NCBI RefSeq assembly: GCF_003697165.2
Contig: NZ_CP033092.2
Location: 1,860,001-1,924,000 of the forward strand
Direction of reading: 5' to 3'
DNA from: Escherichia coli DSM 30083 = JCM 1649 = ATCC 11775
GTDB taxonomy: Bacteria; Pseudomonadota; Gammaproteobacteria; Enterobacterales; Enterobacteriaceae
Length of the DNA: 64,000 bases
Shown: positions 8,492 to 16,271 of the stretch, in pieces
Position numbering within the stretch: position 1 is the first letter of the stretch
How the letters are laid out: each line of letters begins with the position of its first letter
Position numbers and translations under genes: made by a program
The notes under the pieces: model-generated
Told to the model about the DNA's origin: nothing
Seen by the model: only the letters and a program-made list of their open reading frames with translations
The model's database searches: none

Positions 8492-9565
8492 ATGCGCCAG
8501 GAAACCCGCTTTAAATTTAATGCCTACCTGTCCCGTGTTGCCGAGCTGAACGGCATCGACGCCGGTGATGTGTCGAAAAAATTCACCGTTGAACCGTCGG
8601 TCACCCAGACCCTGATGAACACCATGCAGGAGTCCTCTGACTTTCTGACCCGCATCAACATTGTGCCGGTCAGCGAAATGAAAGGGGAAAAAATTGGTAT
8701 CGGTGTCACCGGCTCCATCGCCAGCACCACCGACACCGCCGGTGGCACCGAGCGTCAGCCGAAGGACTTCTCGAAGCTGGCGTCTAACAAGTACGAATGC
8801 GACCAGATTAACTTCGATTTTTATATCCGCTACAAAACGCTGGACCTGTGGGCGCGTTATCAGGATTTCCAGCTCCGTATCCGTAACGCCATTATCAAAC
8901 GCCAGTCCCTTGATTTCATCATGGCCGGTTTTAACGGCGTGAAGCGTGCAGAAACCTCTGACCGCAACAGTAATCCGATGTTGCAGGATGTGGCGGTCGG
9001 CTGGCTGCAGAAATACCGCAATGAAGCCCCGGCGCGTGTGATGAGCAAGGTCACTGACGAGGAAGGTCACACGACCTCTGAGGTCATCCGCGTGGGTAAG
9101 GGCGGTGATTATGCCAGCCTTGATGCACTGGTGATGGATGCGACCAACAACCTGATTGAACCGTGGTATCAGGAAGACCCTGACCTTGTGGTGATTGTGG
9201 GGCGTCAGCTACTGGCGGACAAGTATTTCCCCATCGTTAACAAGGAGCAGGACAACAGCGAAATGCTGGCCGCTGACGTCATCATCAGCCAGAAACGCAT
9301 CGGTAACCTGCCGGCGGTACGCGTCCCGTACTTCCCGGCGGATGCGATGCTCATCACGAAGCTGGAAAACCTGTCCATCTACTACATGGATGACAGCCAT
9401 CGCCGCGTGATTGTGGAAAACCCGAAACTCGACCGCGTGGAGAACTACGAGTCAATGAACATTGATTACGTGGTGGAAGACTACGCCGCCGGTTGTCTGG
9501 TGGAAAAAATTAAGGTCGGTGATTTCTCCACACCGGCTAAGGCGACCGCAGAGCCGGGAGCGTAA
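8492..9565 (+). CDS. N: P2 major capsid protein gpN
   Basis: gpN is the HK97-fold shell protein, cleaved near its N-terminus by gpO during maturation. The 357 residues equal P2 gpN. It lies 58 bases after O with a clear AGGAAAA ribosome site. The ORF is intact and its codon use matches the phage late genes. Confidence 0.96.
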   Translation: MRQETRFKFNAYLSRVAELNGIDAGDVSKKFTVEPSVTQTLMNTMQESSDFLTRINIVPVSEMKGEKIGIGVTGSIASTTDTAGGTERQPKDFSKLASNKYECDQINFDFYIRYKTLDLWARYQDFQLRIRNAIIKRQSLDFIMAGFNGVKRAETSDRNSNPMLQDVAVGWLQKYRNEAPARVMSKVTDEEGHTTSEVIRVGKGGDYASLDALVMDATNNLIEPWYQEDPDLVVIVGRQLLADKYFPIVNKEQDNSEMLAADVIISQKRIGNLPAVRVPYFPADAMLITKLENLSIYYMDDSHRRVIVENPKLDRVENYESMNIDYVVEDYAAGCLVEKIKVGDFSTPAKATAEPGA

Positions 9566-9568
9566 CCG

Positions 9569-10312
9569 ATGACGAGTCCCGCACAGCGCCACATGATGCG
9601 GGTCTCGGCAGCGATGACCGCGCAGCGGGAAGCCGCCCCGCTGCGACATGCAACTGTCTATGAGCAGATGCTGGTCAAGCTGGCCGCAGACCAGCGCACA
9701 CTGAAAGCGATTTATTCAAAAGAGCTGAAGGCCGCGAAAAAGCGCGAACTGCTGCCGTTCTGGTTGCCGTGGGTGAACGGCGTGCTGGAGCAGGGCAAAG
9801 GCGCACAGGATGACATTCTGATGACGGTCATGCTGTGGCGTCTGGATACCGGCGATATTGCCGGTGCGCTGGAGATTGCCCGTTATGCCCTGAAATACGG
9901 TCTGACCATGCCGGGTAAACACCGCCGCACCCCGCCGTATATGTTCACCGAGGAGGTCGCGCTCGCGGCCATGCGCGCCCACGCGGCCGGTGAGTCTGTG
10001 GATACCCGCCTGCTGACGGAGACCCTTGAACTGACTGCCGCTGCTGACATGCCTGATGAAGTGCGCGCAAAGCTGCACAAAATCACCGGTCTGTTTCTGC
10101 GTGACGGTGGTGATGCCGCCGGTGCGCTGGCTCACCTGCAACGTGCGACACAGCTCGACTGTCAGGCAGGCGTCAAAAAAGAGATTGAGCGACTGGAGCG
10201 GGAGCTGAAACCTAAGCCGGAGCCGCAACCCAAAGCGGCCACCCGTGCCACGCGTAAGACCCGGAGCGTGACACCGGCAAAACGTGGACGCCCGAAAAAG
10301 AAAGCCAGTTAA
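9569..10312 (+). CDS. M: P2 terminase small (endonuclease) subunit gpM
   Basis: gpM recognises and cleaves cos with gpP. The 247-aa protein ends in a Lys/Arg/Pro-rich basic tail (about 210-247), as expected for DNA binding. It starts three bases after the N stop codon, so translation is probably coupled. Length equals P2 gpM. Confidence 0.95.
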   Translation: MTSPAQRHMMRVSAAMTAQREAAPLRHATVYEQMLVKLAADQRTLKAIYSKELKAAKKRELLPFWLPWVNGVLEQGKGAQDDILMTVMLWRLDTGDIAGALEIARYALKYGLTMPGKHRRTPPYMFTEEVALAAMRAHAAGESVDTRLLTETLELTAAADMPDEVRAKLHKITGLFLRDGGDAAGALAHLQRATQLDCQAGVKKEIERLERELKPKPEPQPKAATRATRKTRSVTPAKRGRPKKKAS

Positions 10313-10411
10313 CAACCGAATGCGCCCCGCGCCAGGGCGGCACGCCGGTCAGTGAGGGTGAATCACCTGACACTGCACCGGCGTCCACCGCCCGACTTTT
10401 CAGAGGTAGTC

Positions 10412-10921
10412 ATGATGACGCTGATTATTCCGCGAAAGGAGGCTCCCGTGTCCGGTGAGGGTACGGTGGTCATCCCGCAACCGGCAGGCGACGAGCCGGT
10501 GATTAAAAACACGTTCTTTTTTCCCGATATCGACCCGAAGCGCGTCCGGGAACGTATGCGCCTTGAGCAGACCGTCGCCCCCGCCCGTCTGCGTGAGGCC
10601 ATCAAGTCAGGCATGGCGGAAACAAATGCGGAGCTGTACGAGTACCGCGAACAGAAAATTGCCGCCGGTTTTACGCGTCTGGCGGACGTTCCGGCGGACG
10701 ATATCGACGGTGAAAGTATCAAAGTTTTTTACTACGAGCGCGCCGTGTGTGCGATGGCGACCGCGTCGCTTTATGAGCGTTACCGCGGCGTGGATGCCAG
10801 TGCGAAAGGAGACAAGAAGGCCGACAGCATTGACAGCACCATTGATGAGCTGTGGCGGGATATGCGCTGGGCAGTGGCGCGCATCCAGGACAAGCCGCGC
10901 TGCATCGTGAGTCAAATCTGA
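10412..10921 (+). CDS. L: P2 head completion protein gpL
   Basis: gpL binds the portal and closes filled heads so tails can attach. The start chosen (MMTLIIP) gives 169 aa, as in P2; the frame is open a further 20 codons upstream without a convincing ribosome site. Its stop TGA shares a base with the ATG of gene X (TGATG), indicating translational coupling. Confidence 0.95.
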   Translation: MMTLIIPRKEAPVSGEGTVVIPQPAGDEPVIKNTFFFPDIDPKRVRERMRLEQTVAPARLREAIKSGMAETNAELYEYREQKIAAGFTRLADVPADDIDGESIKVFYYERAVCAMATASLYERYRGVDASAKGDKKADSIDSTIDELWRDMRWAVARIQDKPRCIVSQI

Positions 10922-11124
10922 TGAAGACCTTTGCGCTACAGGGCGACACGCTCGACGCCATTTGTGTCCGGTATTACGGGCGCACTGAGGGCGTGGTTGA
11001 GACCGTGCTCGCCGCAAATCCGGGACTGGCTGAACTGGGTGCGGTGCTGCCACATGGCTCCGCCGTCGAACTGCCCGACGTTCAGACCGCGCCCGTGGCT
11101 GAAACTGTCAATCTGTGGGAGTAA
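10921..11124 (+). CDS. X: P2 tail protein gpX
   Basis: A 67-aa protein of the phage tail protein X family, a small LysM-like domain needed for tail assembly. The sequence matches P2 gpX along its length. It overlaps the L stop codon by one base and is followed three bases later by the holin gene. Confidence 0.95.
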   Translation: MKTFALQGDTLDAICVRYYGRTEGVVETVLAANPGLAELGAVLPHGSAVELPDVQTAPVAETVNLWE

Positions 11125-11127
11125 CGC

Positions 11128-11409
11128 ATGACAGCAGAAGAAAAAAGCGTCCTGTCGCTTTTCATGATTGGGGTGCTGATTGTTGTCGGCAAGGTGCTTG
11201 CCGGTGGTGAACCCATCACCCCGCGTCTGTTTATCGGGCGCATGTTGCTCGGTGGTTTTGTCTCGATGGTTGCCGGTGTTGTTCTGGTGCAGTTTCCTGA
11301 CCTGTCACTGCCTGCGGTGTGCGGCATCGGCTCCATGCTGGGTATCGCCGGTTATCAGGTGATTGAGATTGCCATTCAGCGCCGCTTTAAGGGCAGGGGG
11401 AAACCGTAA
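11128..11409 (+). CDS. Y: P2 holin gpY
   Basis: The 93-aa holin makes inner-membrane lesions that release the endolysin. Three hydrophobic segments (about 10-27, 35-57 and 63-80) and a charged tail (QRRFKGRGKP) fit a class I holin. The stop codon overlaps the ATG of K by one base, the usual holin-endolysin coupling. Confidence 0.95.
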   Translation: MTAEEKSVLSLFMIGVLIVVGKVLAGGEPITPRLFIGRMLLGGFVSMVAGVVLVQFPDLSLPAVCGIGSMLGIAGYQVIEIAIQRRFKGRGKP

Positions 11410-11906
11410 TGCCGGTAATTAACACGCATCAGAATATCGCCGCCTTTCTCGACATGCTGGCAGTGTCCGAAGGGACGGCGAACCATCCGCTGACGAAAAA
11501 CCGGGGCTATGACGTGATAGTCACCGGACTGGACGGAAAGCCGGAAATTTTCACCGACTACAGTGACCACCCGTTCGCGCATGGCCGACCGGCGAAGGTG
11601 TTTAACCGTCGCGGTGAAAAATCCACGGCCTCCGGTCGCTATCAGCAGCTTTACCTGTTCTGGCCGCATTACCGCAAACAGCTTGCCCTGCCGGATTTCA
11701 GTCCGTTGTCACAGGACAGACTTGCCATTCAGTTGATCCGCGAACGCGGTGCACTGGATGACGTCCGGGCGGGACGTATTGAGCGCGCCATTTCACGCTG
11801 TCGCAATATCTGGGCGTCCCTGCCGGGTGCCGGTTACGGTCAGCGTGAGCATTCACTGGAAAAACTGGTCACCGTCTGGCGTACCGCTGGCGGCGTACCG
11901 GCTTAA
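11409..11906 (+). CDS. K: P2 endolysin gpK
   Basis: gpK cuts peptidoglycan at lysis. The 165-aa protein is related to the lambda R transglycosylase family; the likely catalytic Glu is Glu21 in the segment MLAVSEGT. No signal peptide is seen, so export depends on holin Y. Length equals P2 gpK. Confidence 0.94.
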   Translation: MPVINTHQNIAAFLDMLAVSEGTANHPLTKNRGYDVIVTGLDGKPEIFTDYSDHPFAHGRPAKVFNRRGEKSTASGRYQQLYLFWPHYRKQLALPDFSPLSQDRLAIQLIRERGALDDVRAGRIERAISRCRNIWASLPGAGYGQREHSLEKLVTVWRTAGGVPA

Positions 11907-11920
11907 ACGGAGTAAACACC

Positions 11921-12346
11921 ATGAAGAAATTATCCCTTTCACTGATGCTGAACGTGTCGCTGGCGCTGATGCTGGCACTGTCCCTGATTTACCCGCAGAG
12001 CGTGGCCGTCAGTTTTGTCGCCACCTGGGCGATTCTGGCGACGGTTATCTGTGTGGTTGCCGGTGGTGTCGGCGTGTATGCCACGGAGTATGTGCTGGAA
12101 CGCTACGGGCGGGAGCTGCCGCCGGAATCGCTGGCCGTGAAGATTGTCACGTCGCTGTTTTTGCAGCCGGTGCCGTGGCGCAGACGGGCGGCGGCTCTGG
12201 TGGTGATGGTGGCGACGTTTATCTCGCTGGTCGCTGCCGGGTGGATTTTTACCGCGCTGATTTATCTTGTGGCGTCGCTGTTTTTCCGGCTGATACGTAA
12301 AGCCTGTCGTCAGCGTCTTGAGGGGCGGGAACTATGTCAAAGCTGA
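11921..12346 (+). CDS. lysA: P2 lysis timing protein LysA
   Basis: LysA is a small membrane protein that delays lysis in P2, perhaps as an antiholin. The 141-aa sequence has hydrophobic segments at about 7-27, 30-50, 80-97 and 100-125. It overlaps the start of lysB by 13 bases. Length equals P2 LysA. Confidence 0.93.
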   Translation: MKKLSLSLMLNVSLALMLALSLIYPQSVAVSFVATWAILATVICVVAGGVGVYATEYVLERYGRELPPESLAVKIVTSLFLQPVPWRRRAAALVVMVATFISLVAAGWIFTALIYLVASLFFRLIRKACRQRLEGRELCQS

Positions 12347-12759
12347 TGATTGTGCTGGTCGTGTTGTTATCGCTGGCGGTGGCCGGTCTGTTTCTGGTGA
12401 AACATAAAAATGCCAGCCTGCGCGCCTCGCTGGACAGGGCGAACAACGTCGCCAGTGAACAGCAGACGACCATCACCATGCTGAAAAACCAGCTTCATGT
12501 TGCCCTTACCAGGGCAGACAAAAACGAGCTGGCGCAGGTGGCACTGCGTCAGGAACTGGAGAACGCCGCGAAACGTGAAGCACAGCGCGAGAAAACCATC
12601 ACGAGGTTACTTAATGAAAACGAGGATTTTCGCCGCTGGTATGGCGCTGACCTGCCTGATGCTGTGCGCCGGTTGCACCAGCGTCCGGCCTGCACTGACG
12701 CCAGTGATTGTCGCCAACGCCTGCCCGAAAGTGAGCCTTTGCCCGATGCCGGGCAGTGA
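12334..12759 (+). CDS. lysB: P2 inner-membrane spanin LysB (Rz-like)
   Basis: LysB is the i-spanin: an N-terminal membrane anchor (about 3-22) followed by a periplasmic coiled coil (about 30-100). With LysC it fuses inner and outer membranes in the last step of lysis. The 141-aa length matches P2. The lysC gene begins inside it in another frame. Confidence 0.94.
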   Translation: MSKLMIVLVVLLSLAVAGLFLVKHKNASLRASLDRANNVASEQQTTITMLKNQLHVALTRADKNELAQVALRQELENAAKREAQREKTITRLLNENEDFRRWYGADLPDAVRRLHQRPACTDASDCRQRLPESEPLPDAGQ

Positions 12760-12904
12760 CCCGCAGACGAACGGCGATTTAAGTGCCGATATCCGGCAGC
12801 TTGAGAACGCGCTGGCACGCTGTGCCAGCCAGGTAAAAATGATTAAACACTGTCAGGACGAAAACGATGCTCAAACCCGACAGCCTGCGCAGGGCGCTGA
12901 CTGA
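12614..12904 (+). CDS. lysC: P2 outer-membrane spanin lipoprotein LysC (Rz1-like), nested in lysB
   Basis: This 96-aa frame begins inside lysB and runs past its end. Its N-terminus is a lipoprotein signal with lipobox LCAG-Cys at residues 17-21, so the mature protein is an outer-membrane o-spanin. An ACGAGG ribosome site precedes the ATG. Half-nested spanin genes are usual in P2 relatives. Its 3' end overlaps the start of R. Confidence 0.93.
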   Translation: MKTRIFAAGMALTCLMLCAGCTSVRPALTPVIVANACPKVSLCPMPGSDPQTNGDLSADIRQLENALARCASQVKMIKHCQDENDAQTRQPAQGAD

Positions 12905-13334
12905 TGCCGTCACGGTGCTGAAAACTAACCCCGATATGCTGCGGATATTCGTGGATAACGGGAGTATTGCCTCCACACTGGCGACGTCGCTGTCATTCGA
13001 AAAGCGTTACACGCTCAATGTCATTGTGACCGACTTTACCGGTGATTTTGACCTGCTCATCGTGCCGGTGCTGGCGTGGCTGCGGGAAAATCAGCCCGAC
13101 ATCATGACCACCGACGAAGGCCAGAAAAAGGGCTTCACGTTTTATGCGGACATCAACAATGACAGCAGCTTTGATATCAGCATCAGCCTGATGCTGACCG
13201 AGCGCACGCTGGTCAGTGAGGTTGACGGTGCGCTGCATGTGAAGAATATCCCGGAACCTCCGCCGCCGGAGCCGGTCACCCGCCCGATGGAGCTTTATAT
13301 CAATGGCGAACTGGTGAGTAAGTGGGATGAATGA
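12867..13334 (+). CDS. R: P2 tail completion protein gpR
   Basis: gpR is needed to complete P2 tails and is thought to act at the head-proximal end. The 155-aa protein matches P2 gpR in length and sequence. It overlaps lysC upstream by 38 bases and S downstream by 8 bases, so it is tightly coupled. Confidence 0.94.
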   Translation: MLKPDSLRRALTDAVTVLKTNPDMLRIFVDNGSIASTLATSLSFEKRYTLNVIVTDFTGDFDLLIVPVLAWLRENQPDIMTTDEGQKKGFTFYADINNDSSFDISISLMLTERTLVSEVDGALHVKNIPEPPPPEPVTRPMELYINGELVSKWDE

Positions 13335-13779
13335 GTTTAAGCGTTTTGAAGACCGGCTGACCGGACTGACTGAATCGCTGTCACCGTCAGGGCGTCGGCG
13401 ACTGAGCTCCGAACTGGCGAAACGTCTGCGGCAGAGTCAGCAGCGCCGGGTGATGGCACAGAAAGCCCCGGACGGCACACCCTACGCACCACGCCAGCAG
13501 CAGAGCGCCAGAAAAAAGACCGGTCGCGTTAAGCGAAAAATGTTTGCGAAACTTATCACCAGTCGTTTTTTGCATATTCGCGCCAGCCCGGAACAGGCAT
13601 CAATGGAGTTTTACGGCGGGAAGTCACCGAAAATTGCCAGCGTGCATCAGTTCGGTCTGTCGGAAGAAAACCGGAAAGACGGTAAGAAAATTGATTATCC
13701 GGCGCGTCCTCTGCTCGGCTTTACCGGTGAGGATGTGCAGATGATTGAAGAGATTATCCTGGCTCACCTCGACCGTTAG
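13327..13779 (+). CDS. S: P2 tail completion protein gpS
   Basis: gpS is the second tail completion protein (phage virion morphogenesis family). The 150-aa sequence has a basic region (about 45-75) and the family segment around GGKSPKIASVHQFG (about 97-110). It overlaps the end of R. A gap with a candidate late promoter follows before V. Confidence 0.94.
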   Translation: MNEFKRFEDRLTGLTESLSPSGRRRLSSELAKRLRQSQQRRVMAQKAPDGTPYAPRQQQSARKKTGRVKRKMFAKLITSRFLHIRASPEQASMEFYGGKSPKIASVHQFGLSEENRKDGKKIDYPARPLLGFTGEDVQMIEEIILAHLDR

Positions 13780-13797
13780 TTGTGCCATTCCCGACAC
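13779..13797 (+). promoter_or_regulatory. Candidate Ogr-dependent late promoter site (PV)
   Basis: GTTGTGCCA (13779-13787) begins at the S stop codon and is followed by GACA. It matches the motif upstream of O and FI. P2 has its PV promoter here, just before gene V. The distance to the V start (about 60 bases) is short for a site at -55, so the exact placement is uncertain. Confidence 0.35.
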
Positions 13798-13845
13798 CTC
13801 ATCGTCACATTGCCGCCGGTATGACCCGACGGCATCCTTCCCGTT

Positions 13846-14481
13846 ATGAACACTCTCGCAAATATTCAGGAACTCGCGCGCGCACTGCGCAACATGATCC
13901 GCACCGGCATTATCGTCGAAACCGACCTTAACGCCGGTCGCTGCCGTGTGCAGACCGGCGGCATGTGCACCGACTGGCTTCAGTGGCTGACCCATCGCGC
14001 CGGACGTTCGCGCACGTGGTGGGCACCTTCCGAGGGGGAACAGGTGCTGATTCTGGCCGTGGGCGGTGAACTCGACACGGCGTTCGTTCTGCCGGGGATT
14101 TATTCCGGTGATAACCCCGCGCCGTCTGCGTCGGCGGATGCCCTGTACATCCGTTTCCCTGACGGGGCGGTGATTGAGTATGAACCCGAAACCAGTGCGC
14201 TCACGGCAAGCGGAATTAAAACGGCCAGCGTGACGGCTTCTGATTCTGTTACTGCCACGGTGCCGGTGGTCATGGTGAAAGCATCAACCCGCGTCACCCT
14301 GGACACACCGGAGGTGGTCTGCACCAACAGGCTGATTACCGGCACGCTGGAAGTGCAGAAGGGCGGGACGATGCGCGGCAACATTGAACACACCGGCGGT
14401 GAACTCTCATCAAACGGTAAGGTACTGCATACCCATAAACACCCCGGCGACAGCGGCGGCACAACCGGGGGACCTCTATGA
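13846..14481 (+). CDS. V: P2 baseplate spike protein gpV
   Basis: gpV is the trimeric membrane-piercing spike at the tail tip. The 211-aa protein has an N-terminal OB-fold part (about 1-100), a beta-helical stretch rich in T/V/S (about 125-195) and a C-terminal HTHKHPGDSGG segment whose histidines bind the metal at the spike apex in P2. It overlaps W by four bases. Confidence 0.95.
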   Translation: MNTLANIQELARALRNMIRTGIIVETDLNAGRCRVQTGGMCTDWLQWLTHRAGRSRTWWAPSEGEQVLILAVGGELDTAFVLPGIYSGDNPAPSASADALYIRFPDGAVIEYEPETSALTASGIKTASVTASDSVTATVPVVMVKASTRVTLDTPEVVCTNRLITGTLEVQKGGTMRGNIEHTGGELSSNGKVLHTHKHPGDSGGTTGGPL

Positions 14482-14825
14482 CTGCGCGTTATCTCGGAAT
14501 GAATCGCAGTGATGGCCTGACTGTCACTGACCTTGAGCATATCAGCCAGAGTATCGGCGATATCCTGCGCACACCGGTCGGCTCGCGGGTGATGCGTCGT
14601 GATTACGGCTCGTTGCTGGCGTCAATGATTGACCAGCCGCAGACTCCGGCGCTTGAGTTGCAGATTAAGGTCGCCTGTTACATGGCGGTGCTGAAATGGG
14701 AACCCCGCGTCACCCTGTCATCCGTCACCACTGAGCGCAGTTTTGACGGGCGAATGACGGTCACGTTAACCGGTCAGCACAACGACACCGGCCAGCCACT
14801 TTCGTTAACCATCCCTGTGAGTTGA
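14478..14825 (+). CDS. W: P2 baseplate wedge protein gpW
   Basis: A 115-aa protein of the T4 gp25-like family that nucleates the contractile sheath at the baseplate. The sequence around EHISQSIGDILRTPVGSR is typical. It overlaps V by four bases and J follows after four bases. Confidence 0.95.
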   Translation: MTARYLGMNRSDGLTVTDLEHISQSIGDILRTPVGSRVMRRDYGSLLASMIDQPQTPALELQIKVACYMAVLKWEPRVTLSSVTTERSFDGRMTVTLTGQHNDTGQPLSLTIPVS

Positions 14826-14829
14826 AACC

Positions 14830-15738
14830 ATGCCGATTATCGACCTGAACCAGCTACCCGCACCGGATGTGGTCGAGGAGCTGGACTTTGAAACCATTCT
14901 TGCCGAACGCAAGGCGACACTGATTTCCCTTTACCCGGAAGACCAGCAGGAGGCGGTCGCCCGTACCCTGACGCTGGAATCCGAGCCTCTCGTCAAACTG
15001 CTGGAGGAAAATGCTTATCGTGAACTTATCTGGCGTCAGCGTGTGAATGAGGCCGCACGGGCGGTGATGCTGGCCTGTGCTGCCGGTAATGACCTTGATG
15101 TGATTGGTGCCAATTACAACACCACGCGCCTGATTATCACCCCGGCAGATGATTCGACTATCCCGCCGACACCGGCAGTGATGGAGTCTGACACCGATTA
15201 CCGGCTGCGTATTCAGCAGGCGTTTGAAGGCTTAAGCGTCGCCGGGTCGGTGGGTGCCTATCAGTATCATGGCCGCAGTGCCGACGGGCGTGTCGCGGAT
15301 ATCTCTGTCACCAGTCCGTCTCCGGCCTGCGTCACCATCTCTGTGCTGTCACGTGAGAATAACGGTGTGGCATCCGAAGACCTGCTGGCGGTGGTACGTA
15401 ACGCCCTTAATGGCGAGGATGTCAGGCCGGTGGCTGACCGCGTGACCGTGCAGTCTGCCGCCATCGTTGAATACCAGATAAACGCCACGCTTTACCTTTA
15501 CCCTGGTCCCGAAAGCGAACCCATCCGCGCGGCCGCAGTAAAAAAACTGGAAGCGTATATCACGGCACAGCACCGGCTGGGGCGCGACATCCGTCTGTCT
15601 GCCATTTATGCCGCTTTGCATGTGGAAGGCGTGCAGCGTGTCGAACTGACTGCACCGCTGGCCGACATCGTGCTCAACAGTACGCAGGCGTCTTTCTGTA
15701 CCGAATACCGCGTCGTGACCGGAGGCTCTGATGAGTGA
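14830..15738 (+). CDS. J: P2 baseplate assembly protein gpJ
   Basis: gpJ (302 aa, T4 gp6-like family) builds the baseplate wedges with gpI and gpW. The N-terminal helical part and the beta-rich C-terminal half match P2 gpJ. It overlaps I by eight bases. Confidence 0.95.
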   Translation: MPIIDLNQLPAPDVVEELDFETILAERKATLISLYPEDQQEAVARTLTLESEPLVKLLEENAYRELIWRQRVNEAARAVMLACAAGNDLDVIGANYNTTRLIITPADDSTIPPTPAVMESDTDYRLRIQQAFEGLSVAGSVGAYQYHGRSADGRVADISVTSPSPACVTISVLSRENNGVASEDLLAVVRNALNGEDVRPVADRVTVQSAAIVEYQINATLYLYPGPESEPIRAAAVKKLEAYITAQHRLGRDIRLSAIYAALHVEGVQRVELTAPLADIVLNSTQASFCTEYRVVTGGSDE

Positions 15739-16261
15739 TTCGCGCCTGCTGCCGACCGGCTCATCACCGCTTGAAGTTGCCGCCGCAAAAGCCTGTGCGG
15801 AAATTGAAAAAACGCCGGTCAGTATTCGTGAGCTGTGGAACCCGGACACCTGTCCGGCAAATCTGCTGCCGTGGCTGGCGTGGGCGTTTTCTGTTGACAG
15901 GTGGGATGAAAAGTGGCCGGAAGCAACAAAACGCGCCGTTATCCGCGATGCGTATTTCATTCACTGCCATAAGGGCACTATAGGCGCAATCCGGCGTGTG
16001 GTGGAGCCGCTCGGCTATCTCATTAACGTAAAGGAATGGTGGGAGACAAACGACCCGCCCGGAACCTTTCGCCTTGATATCGGTGTGCTGGAAAGCGGCA
16101 TCACGGAGGAGATGTATCTGGAAATGGAACGGCTTATTGCCGATGCCAAACCCGCAAGTCGCCACCTTATCGGTCTGAACATTATCCAGGACATTCCCGG
16201 CTGTCTGTATACAGGCGGTGTGGTCTGTGATGGTGATGTTATTACTGTTTATCCCGGATAA
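15731..16261 (+). CDS. I: P2 tail formation protein gpI
   Basis: gpI (176 aa) is the baseplate protein to which the tail fibre attaches. The family segment with W-rich LPWLAWAFSVDRWDEKW is at about 44-60. It overlaps J by eight bases and lies ten bases before H. Confidence 0.95.
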   Translation: MSDSRLLPTGSSPLEVAAAKACAEIEKTPVSIRELWNPDTCPANLLPWLAWAFSVDRWDEKWPEATKRAVIRDAYFIHCHKGTIGAIRRVVEPLGYLINVKEWWETNDPPGTFRLDIGVLESGITEEMYLEMERLIADAKPASRHLIGLNIIQDIPGCLYTGGVVCDGDVITVYPG

Positions 16262-16271
16262 GTGAGAAACA